This document shows positions 22,301 through 34,560 of a DNA stretch of 64,000 nucleotides, piece by piece. Under the pieces are notes generated by a model. It did no database searches, was not told the DNA's origin, and saw only the letters and a program-made list of their open reading frames with translations. This DNA comes from Diphasiastrum complanatum (lineage: Eukaryota; Streptophyta; Lycopodiopsida; Lycopodiales; Lycopodiaceae), in assembly GCA_029204225.1 (NCBI GenBank), contig CM055106.1, forward strand, positions 41,308,368 to 41,372,367, given 5' to 3'. The stretch's first letter is position 1. The number at the start of each line of letters is the position of its first letter. Made by a program: the position numbers and the translations under genes.

Positions 22301-24979
22301 AAACAGATCTTTGATAAATACTGGCAAGTTGTGCCTGAACAATTCTAGATTATTACCACTTTAGCTGATATATCAAGATTAGCAAAATCCTGCCCCAGTT
22401 GATACATCAAAATGAACAAAATGTGACTCAACAATGCAACATTTTTTAGAATCTTTCACCACATTGAAGTCTTATTGCTCCCTTCTTGATTACGTTTATC
22501 CTTGATTTGAAGGACTGCTTAGAAAATGTTTTTATGAACCCGCTGGCAAACTCCATAGTTGGCCTAAGAAAACAATTCATTCCCACTCTCAATAATTATG
22601 TTTGTCCTTCAAGTATAGCTCAATGACCAATCATTAGAGGAGTTCCAAAATAAAAAAAAACCTTTTGTAAAGATACTTTTTTTTTCTAGTTCCGACCTCC
22701 AACTTGCCCAATGAAAATGCTCAAATTTGAAATCTACGTAACGTAGCTCAAATAAACTAAAAAATAAAAATATATTACAACAAACTTTGAAAGTTGCATC
22801 GGGCAGCATGAACGTATCCCATTGGTTCCCTCTTTCTGTTTGACACATGCTAATCTGCCCATCGTCAATACCTCAAGTTAAATTTACTTAACTATGATAG
22901 TTAGTATAATGAAATTGGTTAACTGGACTGGTTATAGTTATAGAAATATAATATGCACAGTTGCTAGAAATACAATATGCACAATAACTGTGACTACCGT
23001 GGCATTCTCATGAGATTAAATGTGATACAAAAAATTGAATTTAGTATCAGAGAGATTTTTGGTGCTTAAGCTTTGAAAACGGCAATGGCAAGGAGACCGG
23101 GATCTACAGTTGAGTTACAATGAGAAAGATGGCGTTGATAACTGGAAGCCAACAAAATATACGAAGAATTCATGGGTGTTGTTGCATCCATCATCAAAGG
23201 GCAATTTTTGACAGAAGAAAAGGGCAAAGATGACATACAAATCTTATTAAAAAGCAAAGATTTTGGAGTTTAAGACAACTCCTGGAGGTGACTCTATATC
23301 GGAAGTTTTAGTACAACAAGTTTATATGCATTCAAAAATAAAAGTACAAGATATTAATCCTCATTATCATCGGAATGTAACTATAAGTATATCAAAACGT
23401 ATGCACTCTACTTTAATCATATGTGTTTTTTGATTGATGCTCTTCAGATTATGATTTAAATATTTCAACGTTCTTTTCTTTCAGATTTATATCCATCAAA
23501 CATAAGTGAATGGGAGCCAACACAATCACTTGCAAGAATATTAAGTGTGATTCACTTTGATGTTGGAAAGCTGCAATATAGAGGAAGAAGTCCCCAAAGG
23601 AACTTGTAGAAAGTGGTATATATTTTCATATATACCACAAACGGATGAAGGTTTCGGCAAGCTTGAAATTATTTCATTGCCAAGTTTTTAGAGTGATGAG
23701 GGGGTGTTAGAAATGCCATGAAGAAAAGTACTGGTTCGAAAATTGTACACCTAAGTTGGTTTCTCTCATTGCACATATTTGTTGATTTTTTCTCAAGTGC
23801 ATGTGTTCGAAGGACACCAACTTTATTTGTTTGCAAGGATATATTTGATGAGACTTTGTCTGATCTCATGGATCAAGGCTAGGATAGTAAAACAAATAAT
23901 GATATAGAATGTAGGATAAAAAGGTCATCAATGATCTTCCATTATCAAATCGAAAAACAAATGCTCAGTCTCACATTTAGCTATCAGAGATACAAGAAAA
24001 CTGACGGCACACGGCTATCACTAGATTAAGACTTTGAACTAAATGGTCACACAAACCTAAAGGAGATAAGCATCATACACAACGAAGAATTTTTGACTAT
24101 GGTTGACGTGGAAGAGCATTAGATGCTTGATTTTATCAGAACAGAGCTCATGTTATTACATAACAATCTACCGACTTATTTTAGATTCATCATCAACGAA
24201 AGACTCGTAAGTACTCTATGTTTAATGCCATTTCAAAATAGTACAAACTAAAAGAAAATGACATAATTTGCAATAGCACATTCATTAATATTTGTCTTGT
24301 CACATATGCGAAAAAGACAGGAGCTGCAAAGATCTACTTACAACAATCACCATTGAAGAACAATAGACTCAAATAAATTTCAGCAAAATTTGTGTATAAA
24401 CTCTTTCATTCATTCAATAAATGGAAGCCTTGGGCTCCCAAATTCAAAATATACAAATTATATTTTCCTATCAATATTATACATTTTCAATCTATATATG
24501 CTCTATGATATCTATATTTTTCTAATATTTATTTAGTATAATAACATCATTTGGGATGCCATCATCAACAAGGGGTGGTTGAAGCCCTGCCCTCGCCAAT
24601 ATGCTTAGGATTATTTCTTGCTTGAATCTGTATACCTGGGATGCTGTGTATTCAGGAAGTTTAAACTACAATATAGAATATTCACGTATCAGTTACAGTT
24701 AGAAAATTTCCAGAATAGAAAAATGAATCACGATTTCAAAACAAAAAATAACCAAAATAAATTACCTTTGAAATATCAACATCCTGTTGAAGGATGAACC
24801 ACTCAAAAAATAACTTTGCATTGTACAAAGTGTAGCAACCATAGCTGAATGAAGCTATAAACAGCAACAAGCATTTAAATTAACTTACTTGCAATGATAT
24901 GACACAAGAATGTATTTTGTATTTGTTGTGCATCTACTAAACAGACACTGCGATAAAGTGTCGTTCTTCTCCTAATTGC
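22301..24979. other. No recognisable gene
   Basis: AT-rich DNA with only short frames on both strands. I see no domain motif, LTR or strong repeat. Old degenerate transposon sequence is possible but not supportable. Confidence 0.45.
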
Positions 24980-26160
24980 TTGGAGGAAAAAACTTTACTT
25001 GAGTCTTCAATAATCTGCAAAAACAAATCCTTAGTGCCTTGGCCATTTGATTCTTCTTTGATGCTCTTAACTAGCTCCAAATTGCCAGTTTCCAATTGGT
25101 GTTGATGAAGCACATTAAGATCAACCTCTTAATCTTCCTTTTGACCATAGAAATCATTGACCAAAACTTGTTTCCAAAACCGTAAATGACATCCATTTCA
25201 TGAAGACAACCATCTATATGCATAACATCATCCACACAAGAAGATGTACCAAAACATGTGAGTACAGCCAAGTTTGTACCTTCCACAACTTGCTTACCCT
25301 TCTCATCATATGCAAGCCTTGTTGGCTTTTCCCTTTGCCTTGAAGATTTTCTTGGAACTTGACTTGGAAAGGCATCTCCACCATCATCATCCATAGATCC
25401 ATCACCATCAAGAAAGTTAGAAGAAACAACTTCAAGATTGTTTGTTCCATCCACATCAACTTTCTTTGGCAGATTGCTTTCTTCAAAGATGACATCTCTA
25501 GAAATGAAAATTTTCTTGTTGAAGGAATGTAGACTTTGTAAGCCTTGCTTACTTCACTATAGCCAACAAACACACCCGTCTTTGATGAAGGATCTTCTTT
25601 AGTTCTATCATCAAGAGTGATATTGACGAAACAAGTACAACCAAAGATCCTACAATGCTTGACACTCAGCCTCCTACCATAGAGGATCTCAAAGGGAGTC
25701 TTACCATTCAAGGAAGCACTTGTCCATCTGTTACAAAGATAGTTAACACATGCTAAAGCTTCCCCCCAAAAATACTAGGAAGATTTGCATGTAGTCTCAT
25801 TGCCTTGGCACATTCACAAAGGGTTTTATTCTTCCTTTTGGCCACACCATTCTGTTGTGGAGTACTAGGACTAGAGTGCTCTCTCTTAATCCCATGTGCT
25901 ATGCAAATTTTTTTGAGCTTAAATGAAGTGTATTTCCCTCCATTATCTGATCTTAAGCATTTGATCTTTGTATTGAATTTTTTTCCATTTCATTCTTGAA
26001 CTTGACAAATGTAGTAAACACTTCATTCTTGGTTTTAAGAAGATAGACCCAAGTATACCTACTAAAGTCATCAATGAAAGTTGCATACATCTTTGCCCCA
26101 CCATTGCTAGTTGTACTAGAAGAATGAATATAATAATGCACAAGTTCAAAAACTTCTAGA
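24980..26160 (-). pseudogene. Copia integrase fragment
   Basis: Minus-strand translation, with frameshifts, reads HYYIHSSSTTSNGG, FIDDFSRYTWVYLLKTKNEV (26120-26000), LRSDNGGKYTSF (near 25950) and TPQQNGVAKRKNKTL. These are the integrase core residues of copia pol. It then reads MNGKTPFEILYGRR, CRIFGCTCFVNI and KTGVFVGYSEVSKAYKVYIP (25711-25500), followed by an acidic linker (DDDGGDAFPSQV). Reverse transcriptase and RNase H are absent and no LTR is attached. The left end fades near 24980 and the right end breaks at about 26160. An orphan pol fragment. Confidence 0.8.
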
Positions 26161-26244
26161 CGATGCATGGGAGACGTGATGAGCCACCACAAATCGGAGA
26201 TCCAAAATGCGGTGACAGCTGAAAAGTCTAGGCCATACAACGTG

Positions 26245-26400
26245 CACAAGGACGATTGGAAGTTTGCAAAGAAATAATTTCAAAAAAATCCAGATCGTTT
26301 CAAGCAACAAAGAGAGACAACTAAAAAGTGGCTGGAGACTGTAGGGTCCTCTCACCTTGGCAGTGGCGGCCAAAGTTTTTTTCATGCCCATTTTGTAAGT
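26245..26400. repeat. Inverted-repeat block, arm 1
   Basis: This block is similar in reverse complement to about 27215-27370. Shared features are GACGATTGGAAGTTTGCAAA against TTTGCAAACTTCCAGTC, and GATCGTTTCAAGCAACA against TGTTGTTTGAAGCGATC. On the plus strand it reads FKQQRETTKKWLETVG, which might be a transposase scrap, but that is weak. Confidence 0.6.
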
Positions 26401-26582
26401 CTCTTGACCCAATCTTGAATTTGATATTGTCGTGATTAAATTACAATCACCAATTTGCAATTGTCGGTTCATGGAGAAATCTATCGTAAAACAGTCTCCC
26501 ATGAAAGAGGAGTATAAATATGCATATTTTAACATGCAATCATTATTCAAACTATTGGAGAGACGAGGGGTGAGAATTGATT

Positions 26583-26722
26583 GGGATGGATATTCGGAGG
26601 TATGTATTATGGCTTCAAGATATATTTTAACTTCACCACATTCATTTGGTCGGACACTCTAACAACATCACTTACAAAATTTACACATCTATATACGCAA
26701 GTATCGCAGTCCCAGTCTCATG
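26583..26722 (+). repeat. Direct repeat copy 1 (matches 27390-27535)
   Basis: Both copies share GATGGATATTC, ATGGCTTCAAGATATATTTT, CATTCATKTGG and GTATCGCAGT. Together with the inverted block at 26245-26400 this implies several rearrangements of one source sequence. Confidence 0.65.
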
Positions 26723-26866
26723 AATCACAGTCACATGAGTCTGATGACCATGGCCAGGATGGGGACGATTCAAAATTTACACATCTATATACGCAAGTAT
26801 CGCAGTACCAGTCTCATGAATCACAGTCACATGAGTCTGATGACCATGGCCAGGACCGGGACGATT
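26675..26866 (+). repeat. 96-bp tandem duplication, two near-identical copies
   Basis: CAAAATTTACACATCTATAT starts at 26675 and again at 26771. Only a few bases differ. The 96-bp period is a multiple of three and a plus-strand frame reads through both copies (THLYTQVSQ, then SHESQSHESDDHGQD). No family is recognised for the frame (26581-26913). Confidence 0.85.
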
Positions 26867-27214
26867 CAGCTGGATCTAATGATCAGACGTTTCATTCTGA
26901 TATATGTTTGTAATTGGAACATTTATGCATAAATATACTTAATTTGTTTAAGTCCTGTATAAGAATCTTCAATTGCATGAAATGTAATTTAAATGTTTGC
27001 AATTTTTTATTTATCAATTATGAACTACTTTTCGTCATCCTCTTTTTCCGTAGGTTGTCTCATGCGAGTGATAACGTGACCACCGCACTCACATAATGGA
27101 GGATGAGCAGGTTGGTCGTGTGATCACTCACATGAGGCAACTCACGCATGTTTGTTGTTAAGTCATCTACATGAATATTCAAGTCCAAACTGTGAGGGCA
27201 GAATGGAGCCATTT

Positions 27215-27535
27215 CATAGGGTTATAACGGGGTCCCTCGGAGAACCTTGGCCTCCACTCTCAAGGTGAGAAGGTCCCTAAAGTCTGTAGTCACTTCCTAG
27301 TCGCCTCTCATTGTTGTTTGAAGCGATCTGAATTTTCACGGAATGCTTTCTTTGCAAACTTCCAGTCTTCCTTGTGCCTTGATTCAGATGGATATTCTAA
27401 GGTATATATGGCTTCAAGATATATTTTAATTTCACTACATTCATGTGGCCTGACTTTCACTCTCATCACATTTCTCAAATAACTGACACATCTTCATTGG
27501 ATGCAGGTATCGCAGTTTCAATCTCATACATCAAA
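27215..27535. repeat. Inverted-repeat arm 2 plus direct repeat copy 2
   Basis: 27215-27370 pairs in reverse complement with 26245-26400. 27390-27535 is a direct, diverged copy of 26583-26722. Confidence 0.6.
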
Positions 27536-27560
27536 GTCCCCTCTTTAATTATGCTTATAG

Positions 27561-29784
27561 CGACCTTTGGAGCATTTTTAAAAAAACAACTTATTAGTGT
27601 GCACAAAAGGTAACTTAGAGTCGCCCTTTAACAAAGTTCATAGGGTAGCCAAAAGCCAGCCTTAAAGTAGTGGTTTAAAAGTTGGTGTTCAAAGAGGAAC
27701 CAATGATTCAAAGGGCAGACACCTAAACCCACCTTTTAAACTAGTTTAAAGGGTAGTTTTGGGCCACCCTTTCTACACACTTTTTTTTTTGTAATGGTTG
27801 TGCTATGCATGCCTTAAGATGGCCCTAATTTTGACTATTTCTCCCAAAAAACTTGTCACATTCAAATATAATGCCTCTATCTTGCAGTATTCCAGTGGTA
27901 ATCCGTCATATACGAAATTTGAACATCTACTTATTCAACCAAGATTACAAATGGGTGTTGCTCTGTCTATTGGACAGACAATATGTGTAATTAGCATTTA
28001 ACACCTACTGCACTTGCCATGTGTTACTCCAAGAAATGTAAGAAAAGACAATGTGAGAGGAGGTGGCTCCTCGCTTTTATTCTTCAAGTATGTTTGAGAA
28101 TGGTCTTCCTAGTTATCTTAATTGGTGGTAAGGGTCATTTGACAAGGTACAACAAGCTCCTTAGGGTGAGACATAACTTTGAAAATAATCCAAACCATTA
28201 TAATGAAGGTCTCTACAAATTTTTACCTATAGTGAAACAATTTCATGCACCATTCTCTAGGATAAATCAATTTACTGAATCGGTCAAAATTTTTACCAAA
28301 TGTGAAAATTCTTAAAGGAATTTTAATATCTCATTATGGACTTTGATGGCCTTATTGAGTAGGTATATTTTTGGACATGGCTTTTCCTTTTGAGGAATGG
28401 TAATTAGCTGTAGCTCAAAAAATTTGAGTGAATCTAAAAAAGTTACAAAAGGAATATCTTAATGTAACATATTGAGAAATGTTATTTCCCAAATAGGATG
28501 AGTGTACACTTTGAAACAGGATGAGTGCATTGCTATTCTACGATAATAAAAAAGCTCTCTTCAAAATTGAAGTCAAAAGCTTGAGACTATTGTTGCTACA
28601 AAATATACCATTTGTCTTCAAAAAAATCTATGCCTTCAAATTTCAATCATCTTTACAATTCGAAAAATCTCACAACTCATGAGTCCAATTAATCGATGTA
28701 TGTTAAATTATTATCATTTTTTAAAATTAAAAGCAATTGATATATTATGAGAACCTTTGCCATACATACGACATTCAGAATTAAAATAAACAAGGTGATT
28801 GATATATAACAAGAGACTATGCATTGAAAAAAAAATTGTTTTAGAAGAATTAAAATAAAAAAAAAAGAATCATTTATATGCTCAAACTCACCTATGAATG
28901 ACACCTCTGATTATAGCAAATAATCACCTTACAACTATCCTTGCAAAGCTAAAAACTAATGATTACATTTTAGAAACAAATAAAGAACTCATGTTAATGG
29001 TTAAACTCACCTTGGAGTGAAATTTGATGATTTCAAATTGTAAAACATAAAAAACAAAGGTTTCATTTCAAAAAAAAAATTTGTTATTTATTTCACCTAA
29101 GAGTGACAACTTAGCTTTTAGCAAATAGTTCTAATAGCTCGTCACTATAATGACTAAGTTAAAAAATCATATAATTTGCCTTTCAAAACACAGGCTTGGG
29201 CTCCTTAAACTTCAGAGTGGTTTCAGACTACACTCCCTAGCAATTCCTACATTAAAATGAAAGTAGAGTCACTCAAGCTCATTTTGTGTACATGGGGACA
29301 TCGCTTGACATATTAAGTTGTCAGGGACAACTTAAGTAAAATGGACCACTGGTATGGCATGGATTTAAACTAGCCAATCGAATTGTGACACTCTATTTAG
29401 CACTTACCATCCACGTTAAAAAGGGGAAAGTACATTGCTTGTAGAACTCACTTCACAATGCTCAAAAAATGGGCAACAATTGAAATGGCTAGATAAAGAT
29501 CAGTGCTTATAAAAAATCGATAAAAACAAAAAGGCCAATTGTTAGATTTGGCATTTTACCTTTTAATTATAGATTTGTATGTTTATAAAGTTGGTTAAGT
29601 TTAAGGTCAATAATTTTTTGTTTTTAGTAAATAAAATGCAGGTGGCTTACTTCCTAGAAATGTAAACCACAATGTTATGGGCACTTAAAATTAAATATAT
29701 TAAATTAACTCTAAAGTTTAAACTATTATGTTGCACATTGCACGTTGCAATCTGGAAGTTTAGCCTGATGTGAATTAGAGTATA
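27561..29784. other. No recognisable gene; AT-rich
   Basis: Short frames only. The longest, 28019-28315 plus (98 residues, MCYSKKCKKRQCERRW onwards), has no motif I recognise. 28680-29120 is very AT-rich with A-runs. Confidence 0.4.
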
Positions 29785-29829
29785 GACTCTCGAACGAACT
29801 ATTGGCAAGTTGCCAATGACTCGAGAGTC
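29785..29829. repeat. Nested palindrome
   Basis: Outer arms GACTCTCGA (29785-29793) and TCGAGAGTC (29821-29829) are perfect inverted copies. Between them lies a second perfect inverted repeat, ATTGGCAA-G-TTGCCAAT (29801-29817). The two centres are offset by two bases. Confidence 0.85.
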
Positions 29830-30163
29830 AAGACTGAGGAGGATACCAAACTTCCAAGGGCCATAAATAGGTGGTGGCTGATTTGGTAGGTAATTAATGA
29901 CTTTAAGGCTAAGACTCGAGAGTAGAGACCTTTACTCGGCCCTCTGAACTAACAAACTAATTAGTAATATTCATAAGTCTTAACGATTAGTTAGAACTTA
30001 GTACTAGTTGATACTTCGAGAATCAGGAATCAGAGCTAGACTTTAAAGAGTGTAGTGCCAAAATTTCTTAATACCCTGTGGAGGCTTGACATTTCACATT
30101 GCACAATTTCCAATTTTCAGGCTTGGAAGTTGGCGCTTCATCACTGAGCAGTTGGTTGAGGCT

Positions 30164-30268
<105 letters not shown>

Positions 30269-30712
30269 GCTCTCGCTCAATAGCTATTGTTCATCGCACG
30301 CTGTCACTCAATTTCTGAAGCGAGGCTGGGAAAGATTAGTAGTGCACATTGCACAATTTTCAAATCTTAAACATGATTAAGGTGCTTCCAATAAAAGAAA
30401 TGATGGAAGGTCTTTTCTATGTTCAAATAAAGATGAAAAGAAGGATAATAATAATGAGCTCAACAAATTATTAGGCTAATTCAAATACCTACTATGATAA
30501 AGGCTTAAGGTTTTTTTATAAGACTATAAAAACATTTTATGAAGACTCAAAGAGAATTGTTGCTAATCAAGACTCATGACTCAGAGTGAGGGTTAAAAGA
30601 GGTAAATGTTGGAGTAGCATATTTCGGCCTAGCAAGTAATGGTGGTGTCTCACAAATCTATCTTTGGGTGGGAGATGATATCGGCATTTTAATAGATGGT
30701 GGGGTCGTGTCT

Positions 30713-31120
30713 CATATCCATTAGATCGTTGCTACACTTCCATTAGATGGTTGTTGCACCATCAATGTCATTTCAATGATAGTCGTGCAAAATAAGCTCA
30801 CTTTAACCGATGTGACGGTGGGGTCTTGTCCCATCTCCATTAGATCATTGCTACACTTCCAATAGATGGTTGTTGCACCATCAATGTCATTTCAATGATA
30901 GTCCTGTCCATCTCCATTAGATCGTTGCTACACTTCCATTAGATGGTTGTTGCACCACCGCTGTGTCATTGCAACGATAGTATTGCAAAATAAGCTCACC
31001 TTAAATCGATGTCCATCTCCATTAGATCGTTGCTACACTTCCATTAGATGGTTGTTGCACCACCGCTGTGTCATTGCAACGATAGCATTGCAAAATAAGC
31101 TCACCTTAAATCGATGTGAC
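30713..31120 (+). repeat. Tandem repeat upstream of the ASR promoter
   Basis: Units start with CATCTCCATTAGATCGTTGC at about 30713 (variant), 30832, 30909 and 31014, so spacing is irregular (about 119, 77 and 105 bp). Each carries TAGATGGTTGTTGCACCA. Two include CATTGCAACGATAGYATTGC followed by AAAATAAGCTCACC. The array ends about 25 bases before the ABRE cluster. Confidence 0.85.
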
Positions 31121-31146
31121 GGTCAAGCGTCGTGTAGGTTTAAAAA

Positions 31147-31196
31147 CACGTGTCAAAGCGCGTGTCAAATAAAGCACGTGTGGGCAACGCGTGTTC
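31147..31196 (+). promoter_or_regulatory. Cluster of ABRE and CE3-like motifs
   Basis: Four motifs with an (A/G)CGYGT core lie within 50 bases: CACGTGTC (31147-31154), GCGCGTGTC (31158-31166), GCACGTGTGG (31174-31183) and ACGCGTGTTC (31187-31196). ACGTGTC and CACGTGTG are classic ABA-response (G-box type) elements bound by bZIP factors. The CGCGTG forms resemble coupling element CE3. The cluster lies about 60-110 bases before the TATA box of the ASR gene. Function is inference from known ABA promoters. Confidence 0.7.
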
Positions 31197-31203
31197 AATG
31201 TTA

Positions 31204-31209
31204 GCCGAC
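31204..31209 (+). promoter_or_regulatory. DRE/CRT core GCCGAC
   Basis: GCCGAC fits the RCCGAC core bound by DREB/CBF factors and sits between the ABRE cluster and the TATA box. A six-base match can be chance, but the position is apt. Confidence 0.45.
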
Positions 31210-31257
31210 CCTTAAACTATGATATTTTCTCGTTGATATTTTAGATCTCCGTTTACG

Positions 31258-31265
31258 TATAAATA
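31258..31265 (+). promoter_or_regulatory. TATA box of the ASR gene
   Basis: TATAAATA 107-114 bases before the ATG predicts a start of transcription near 31290 and a leader of about 80 bases. A second TATA-like site (TATATAAAA) lies at 31281. Confidence 0.6.
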
Positions 31266-31371
31266 CACACACACATCTCCTATATAAAATGATATGCAGC
31301 TTCGCCTTTGTTTTCTTCCGGAATAGCTCGAGATTTGCTGTTTTCTTCGAGTGATTGTGATATATATCAGA

Positions 31372-32059
31372 ATGGCGCATTTGTTCCAGCACAATAAGGA
31401 CGCAAAATCGCCGCAGGATGTGCTGAAGCAGCACAAACGCCATGAACACATCGGTGAGGGTGTTGGCTTGGGTGCAGGAGCTGGCGCTCTGGTGAGTTTC
31501 AGTCCATTGCTAAGGTTGCGTGATCAGACCTTCGTTGCACCTTGTTGGGTTGTGTCTCGCAAATCATATGATGAAAGTTGTGTTTTTTCAAGTGGGATTC
31601 AGTAATCTGTGATTCCGGATTTGTGGTCTGTGATGATGCTGGAACGCTTGTAGATCAGCACTTTTGTTCAACCTTAATAATCACATCTGTCAGGGGCTAT
31701 CGGATTTTCACTTTGCGTTCCCTGTTCGAATAACGTATTTAGAAAATCCCAGAGTCACAGTTTATCTATTGTTGTATTCGTCTAGTACTCTCCTCTCCTG
31801 AAGTTCTTGAGTTTTTGGTTTCTGAATTGGTGTGTTGGAGAAGTAGTTCAGCAATCTTAGGCCGTCTAACACAATGCGTTTGATCCAGTATGAAAAACAT
31901 CAAGCCAAGAAGGATGTGGACCATGCTCACAAGCACAAAATCGAAGAAGAAGTTGCTGCAACGGGAGCCGTCCTAGCTGGTGGTTATGCCTTTCATGAGC
32001 ATCATGAGAAAAAGGATGACAAGAAGGAGGTTAAGGCTGAAAAGAAACACCACTTCTAG
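31372..32059 (+). CDS. ASR (ABA/WDS family) stress protein, two exons
   Basis: Exon 1 31372-31491 (40 codons, [12 protein letters not shown] to GAGAGAL) ends at donor GTGAGT. Exon 2 31889-32059 follows acceptor TTGATCCAG. The 397-bp intron is in phase 0. The joined protein has 96 residues. The ABA/WDS domain covers about residues 20-90: HKRHEHIGE, then the Gly/Ala helix [11 protein letters not shown], joined to [33 protein letters not shown] and a lysine/histidine tail ending KKHHF. ASR proteins are small, hydrophilic, often zinc-binding through their histidines, and act as chaperone-like and DNA-binding factors in cytosol and nucleus during drought, salt and ABA response. The junction recreates the family pattern GAFAL-HEKHKAKKD, which fixes the splice sites. 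The product is slightly shorter than usual (100-115). The start is the first ATG after the TATA box. Confidence 0.88.
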
Positions 32060-34119
32060 AGATCTTGCACTCTGCACACACGACACCTTTATTATGAAAG
32101 ATTCTAAATAACTTTTAATGCACCAAGCGTCTGTTTCGTATCAATGCCGCGATCAATGCGCGATTGTATGTTTGATGTTTTGGTTAGACTTTTGCGAAAC
32201 TATGATTCGCTTTTTCTATACCCTCCCTCATGTTTGTTTGCGGAATTCTTTTCTGTTGTGTGATGTTTGTTGTGTGTTGTTTGGAGGATCTGTAAATCAA
32301 CGTGAATACATGAAAAAGGAGCATAATAGCAAAAGAGAGAAGGGTTTGTAAATATATCAGTAGATTGCAATTTAGTTCTACAATATTTACATTTTCTTCA
32401 CATTCGTCTTCTATTTTAAGTAAATCAAAGTTGCATTTTTTTCTCATTATTTAGACTCCTTAAAAACAAAATGGGTGATCCAATGTTTTCAACATTGACA
32501 AAGTTGTTCAGATGCAAATTTTGCTTTATAATGGTCTTGTGAAAAAAGCTTAGCTTCTAAAACGTCCATTATGTTTTTCAAATCTTGATTCTATTGCATA
32601 ATGGTCATGTGACAATGTAGCAATTATGCATTACGCAATGAAATGATCTGCAAAATGTCTTGTGCTCGGCTCATTCATAATAGATCATCGCTTCCTATTG
32701 CTATGCTTTTGCTATGTTGTTCGTGTGGGTAAGGTGCATTGAACTCATTAGGGCTTCTTCCATGTGCTATGGGCCTCTTCACTCCTTAACCCATGACCCA
32801 TTTTTGATGTTCTTTCTTGGAGGACACCACCCCTTTTCACAAATCCACTTCACATATCACCATGCATTTCCCCCGTTCACACTCTACCAACTGCCATTAA
32901 CTTGCAGTAACCGATGTATTAGCCAAAGATTGTTTTTTTCAAATATTGTATTACTTGCTCAACTGGATGCGTGGAGGATGATCGTTCTCTCCCGATTTCC
33001 AACTCAGGAGAGCATGCATGAGGTTGGAGAGGGTGACTTGTTGCACAAGTCAGCCGTTGCATGGGTCCATGTGAAGGTGACAAAATGACTTGGCGGTCTG
33101 TTCTTGACATAAAGAACGGTGGGCCATGTTCACTCTCATGTGAAGATGCTCCAACCCAACAAAATGGGCCATGGCTAACAAAATGCTTCTAGGTTTTCAA
33201 GTGAGGCTTAAACTTGGAACCAAAGAAACTTTGGTTCCCAGGCTAACCAGCTAACCTAACTCTTTGGATAGGTCCAAGAAAATAGCTTGGGCCTTGGCCC
33301 AATTGATATTGTTATAGAGATCACTTTCATTGTTTATAATATGAGGTTTAATGTTTTATAAGAGACTTTGTATTCACAAAGTCCCTCAAACTCATAATTT
33401 CTTTACAAGAAGTGCAACTTTGCAAGAATTCTCTTCAAGAGCATAAAAGAATATTTCAACCAAATTTTTTACTTAGAGACTATCTATTTTTCATGCAAAA
33501 TGGGCAATTTATGAATAAATTGTCAATTCAATAAAGTCAAGTTATCGCAATTTTGGCATAATAATCTACAAGTGATAGTAATGTGAAGAAAATACTCCCA
33601 TCATTCAAGATAAACAAGGATATTGTACATTGACTTTCTTGTATCCATGTTTCCTACTGAATGTGAATTACATTATCTTTGGAAATTTTTTCTATTTACT
33701 ACAAATTGCCTTTGTTGTATTATAGAAAATGCTAGTAACAAATTGCTCTTCTGGTATATCTAATTGTCGAAATGCACATGTGATTGATGGCGATATTTCA
33801 TATACAAACTCAAAAAAGAATGTTTTGGCATCCAACGGCCTTGCCATAATGGTGATATTTTGGTATTTTTCGTAAATATTTGGTATGGACTATCATTGAG
33901 ATTGGATCGAGAATACTTTCACTATGCAAAACAAAATTGTCCTATGAGTGGGGTTAAAGGTGGGTTTCCTTATCTTGAGGTTTGGATATTCATGAATTTG
34001 TTATTTATATTCACATTTTGTTATTCAATATTCATGTTTTCGTGACTTTAATGATGGTAGCATGATTTGAAACGATAATGATGAATAATCTTGGCCTCAC
34101 AAAAAGGAGTTTTTGAGAG
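32060..34119. other. ASR 3' flank, then no recognisable gene
   Basis: The first 100 bases probably hold the ASR 3' untranslated region. Beyond, only short frames occur, including 32714-33088 plus with no known motif. Confidence 0.45.
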
Positions 34120-34560
34120 AGAAAGAAAAGTGTCTTCTAGAGTCTACAAAATCAATGTTGACACATCATGAATCGCCAAAAACATTTTGGGCATAAGTTG
34201 TTTCTACAACTTGTTATGTACAAAATTGATCAAGCACCAAGCCTGTCAACAATAAGACACTAGAAGAAGCTTGGTCAAGTATCAAACCTTATGTCATGCA
34301 TCTCAAATTTTTGGTTATACAGCATATGCTCATATTGCTTTTGAGCTAAGAAAAAAGCTTTGATCCAACACGTTTAAAGTTATTCCTTATTGGTTATTAA
34401 TCTCAGTACTAAGCAAACAAATTTTACAATCCTGAATTTGGAAAAACTTTTGACAACATGGACATTATTCATTAAGATGATTTTTTTGATAAAAATCAAA
34501 GATCCAAGATCAACTTGCCATGGTTTTTTTTTTTTTTTATGTAAAGTCAATTTTAGCTCC
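34120..34560 (+). pseudogene. Copia pol fragment (integrase end to linker)
   Basis: Plus-strand translation gives KSMLTHHESPKTFWA, then NNKTLEEAWSSIKPYVMHLK. This parallels the copia stretch that follows the integrase core (typically L-x-x-K-F-W-A-E-A ... N-K-T-P-x-E-A-W). A faint linker (NLSTKQTNFTILNLEKLL) follows. Many stops, no LTR, no reverse transcriptase. Confidence 0.6.

Noticed and set aside
31351-31605. 84-residue frame containing ASR exon 1
   Set aside because: It reads into the intron after the GTGAGT donor. The family domain continues at 31889.
32714-33088. 124-residue plus-strand frame
   Set aside because: No recognisable motif, splice support or promoter, and its composition matches surrounding non-coding DNA.
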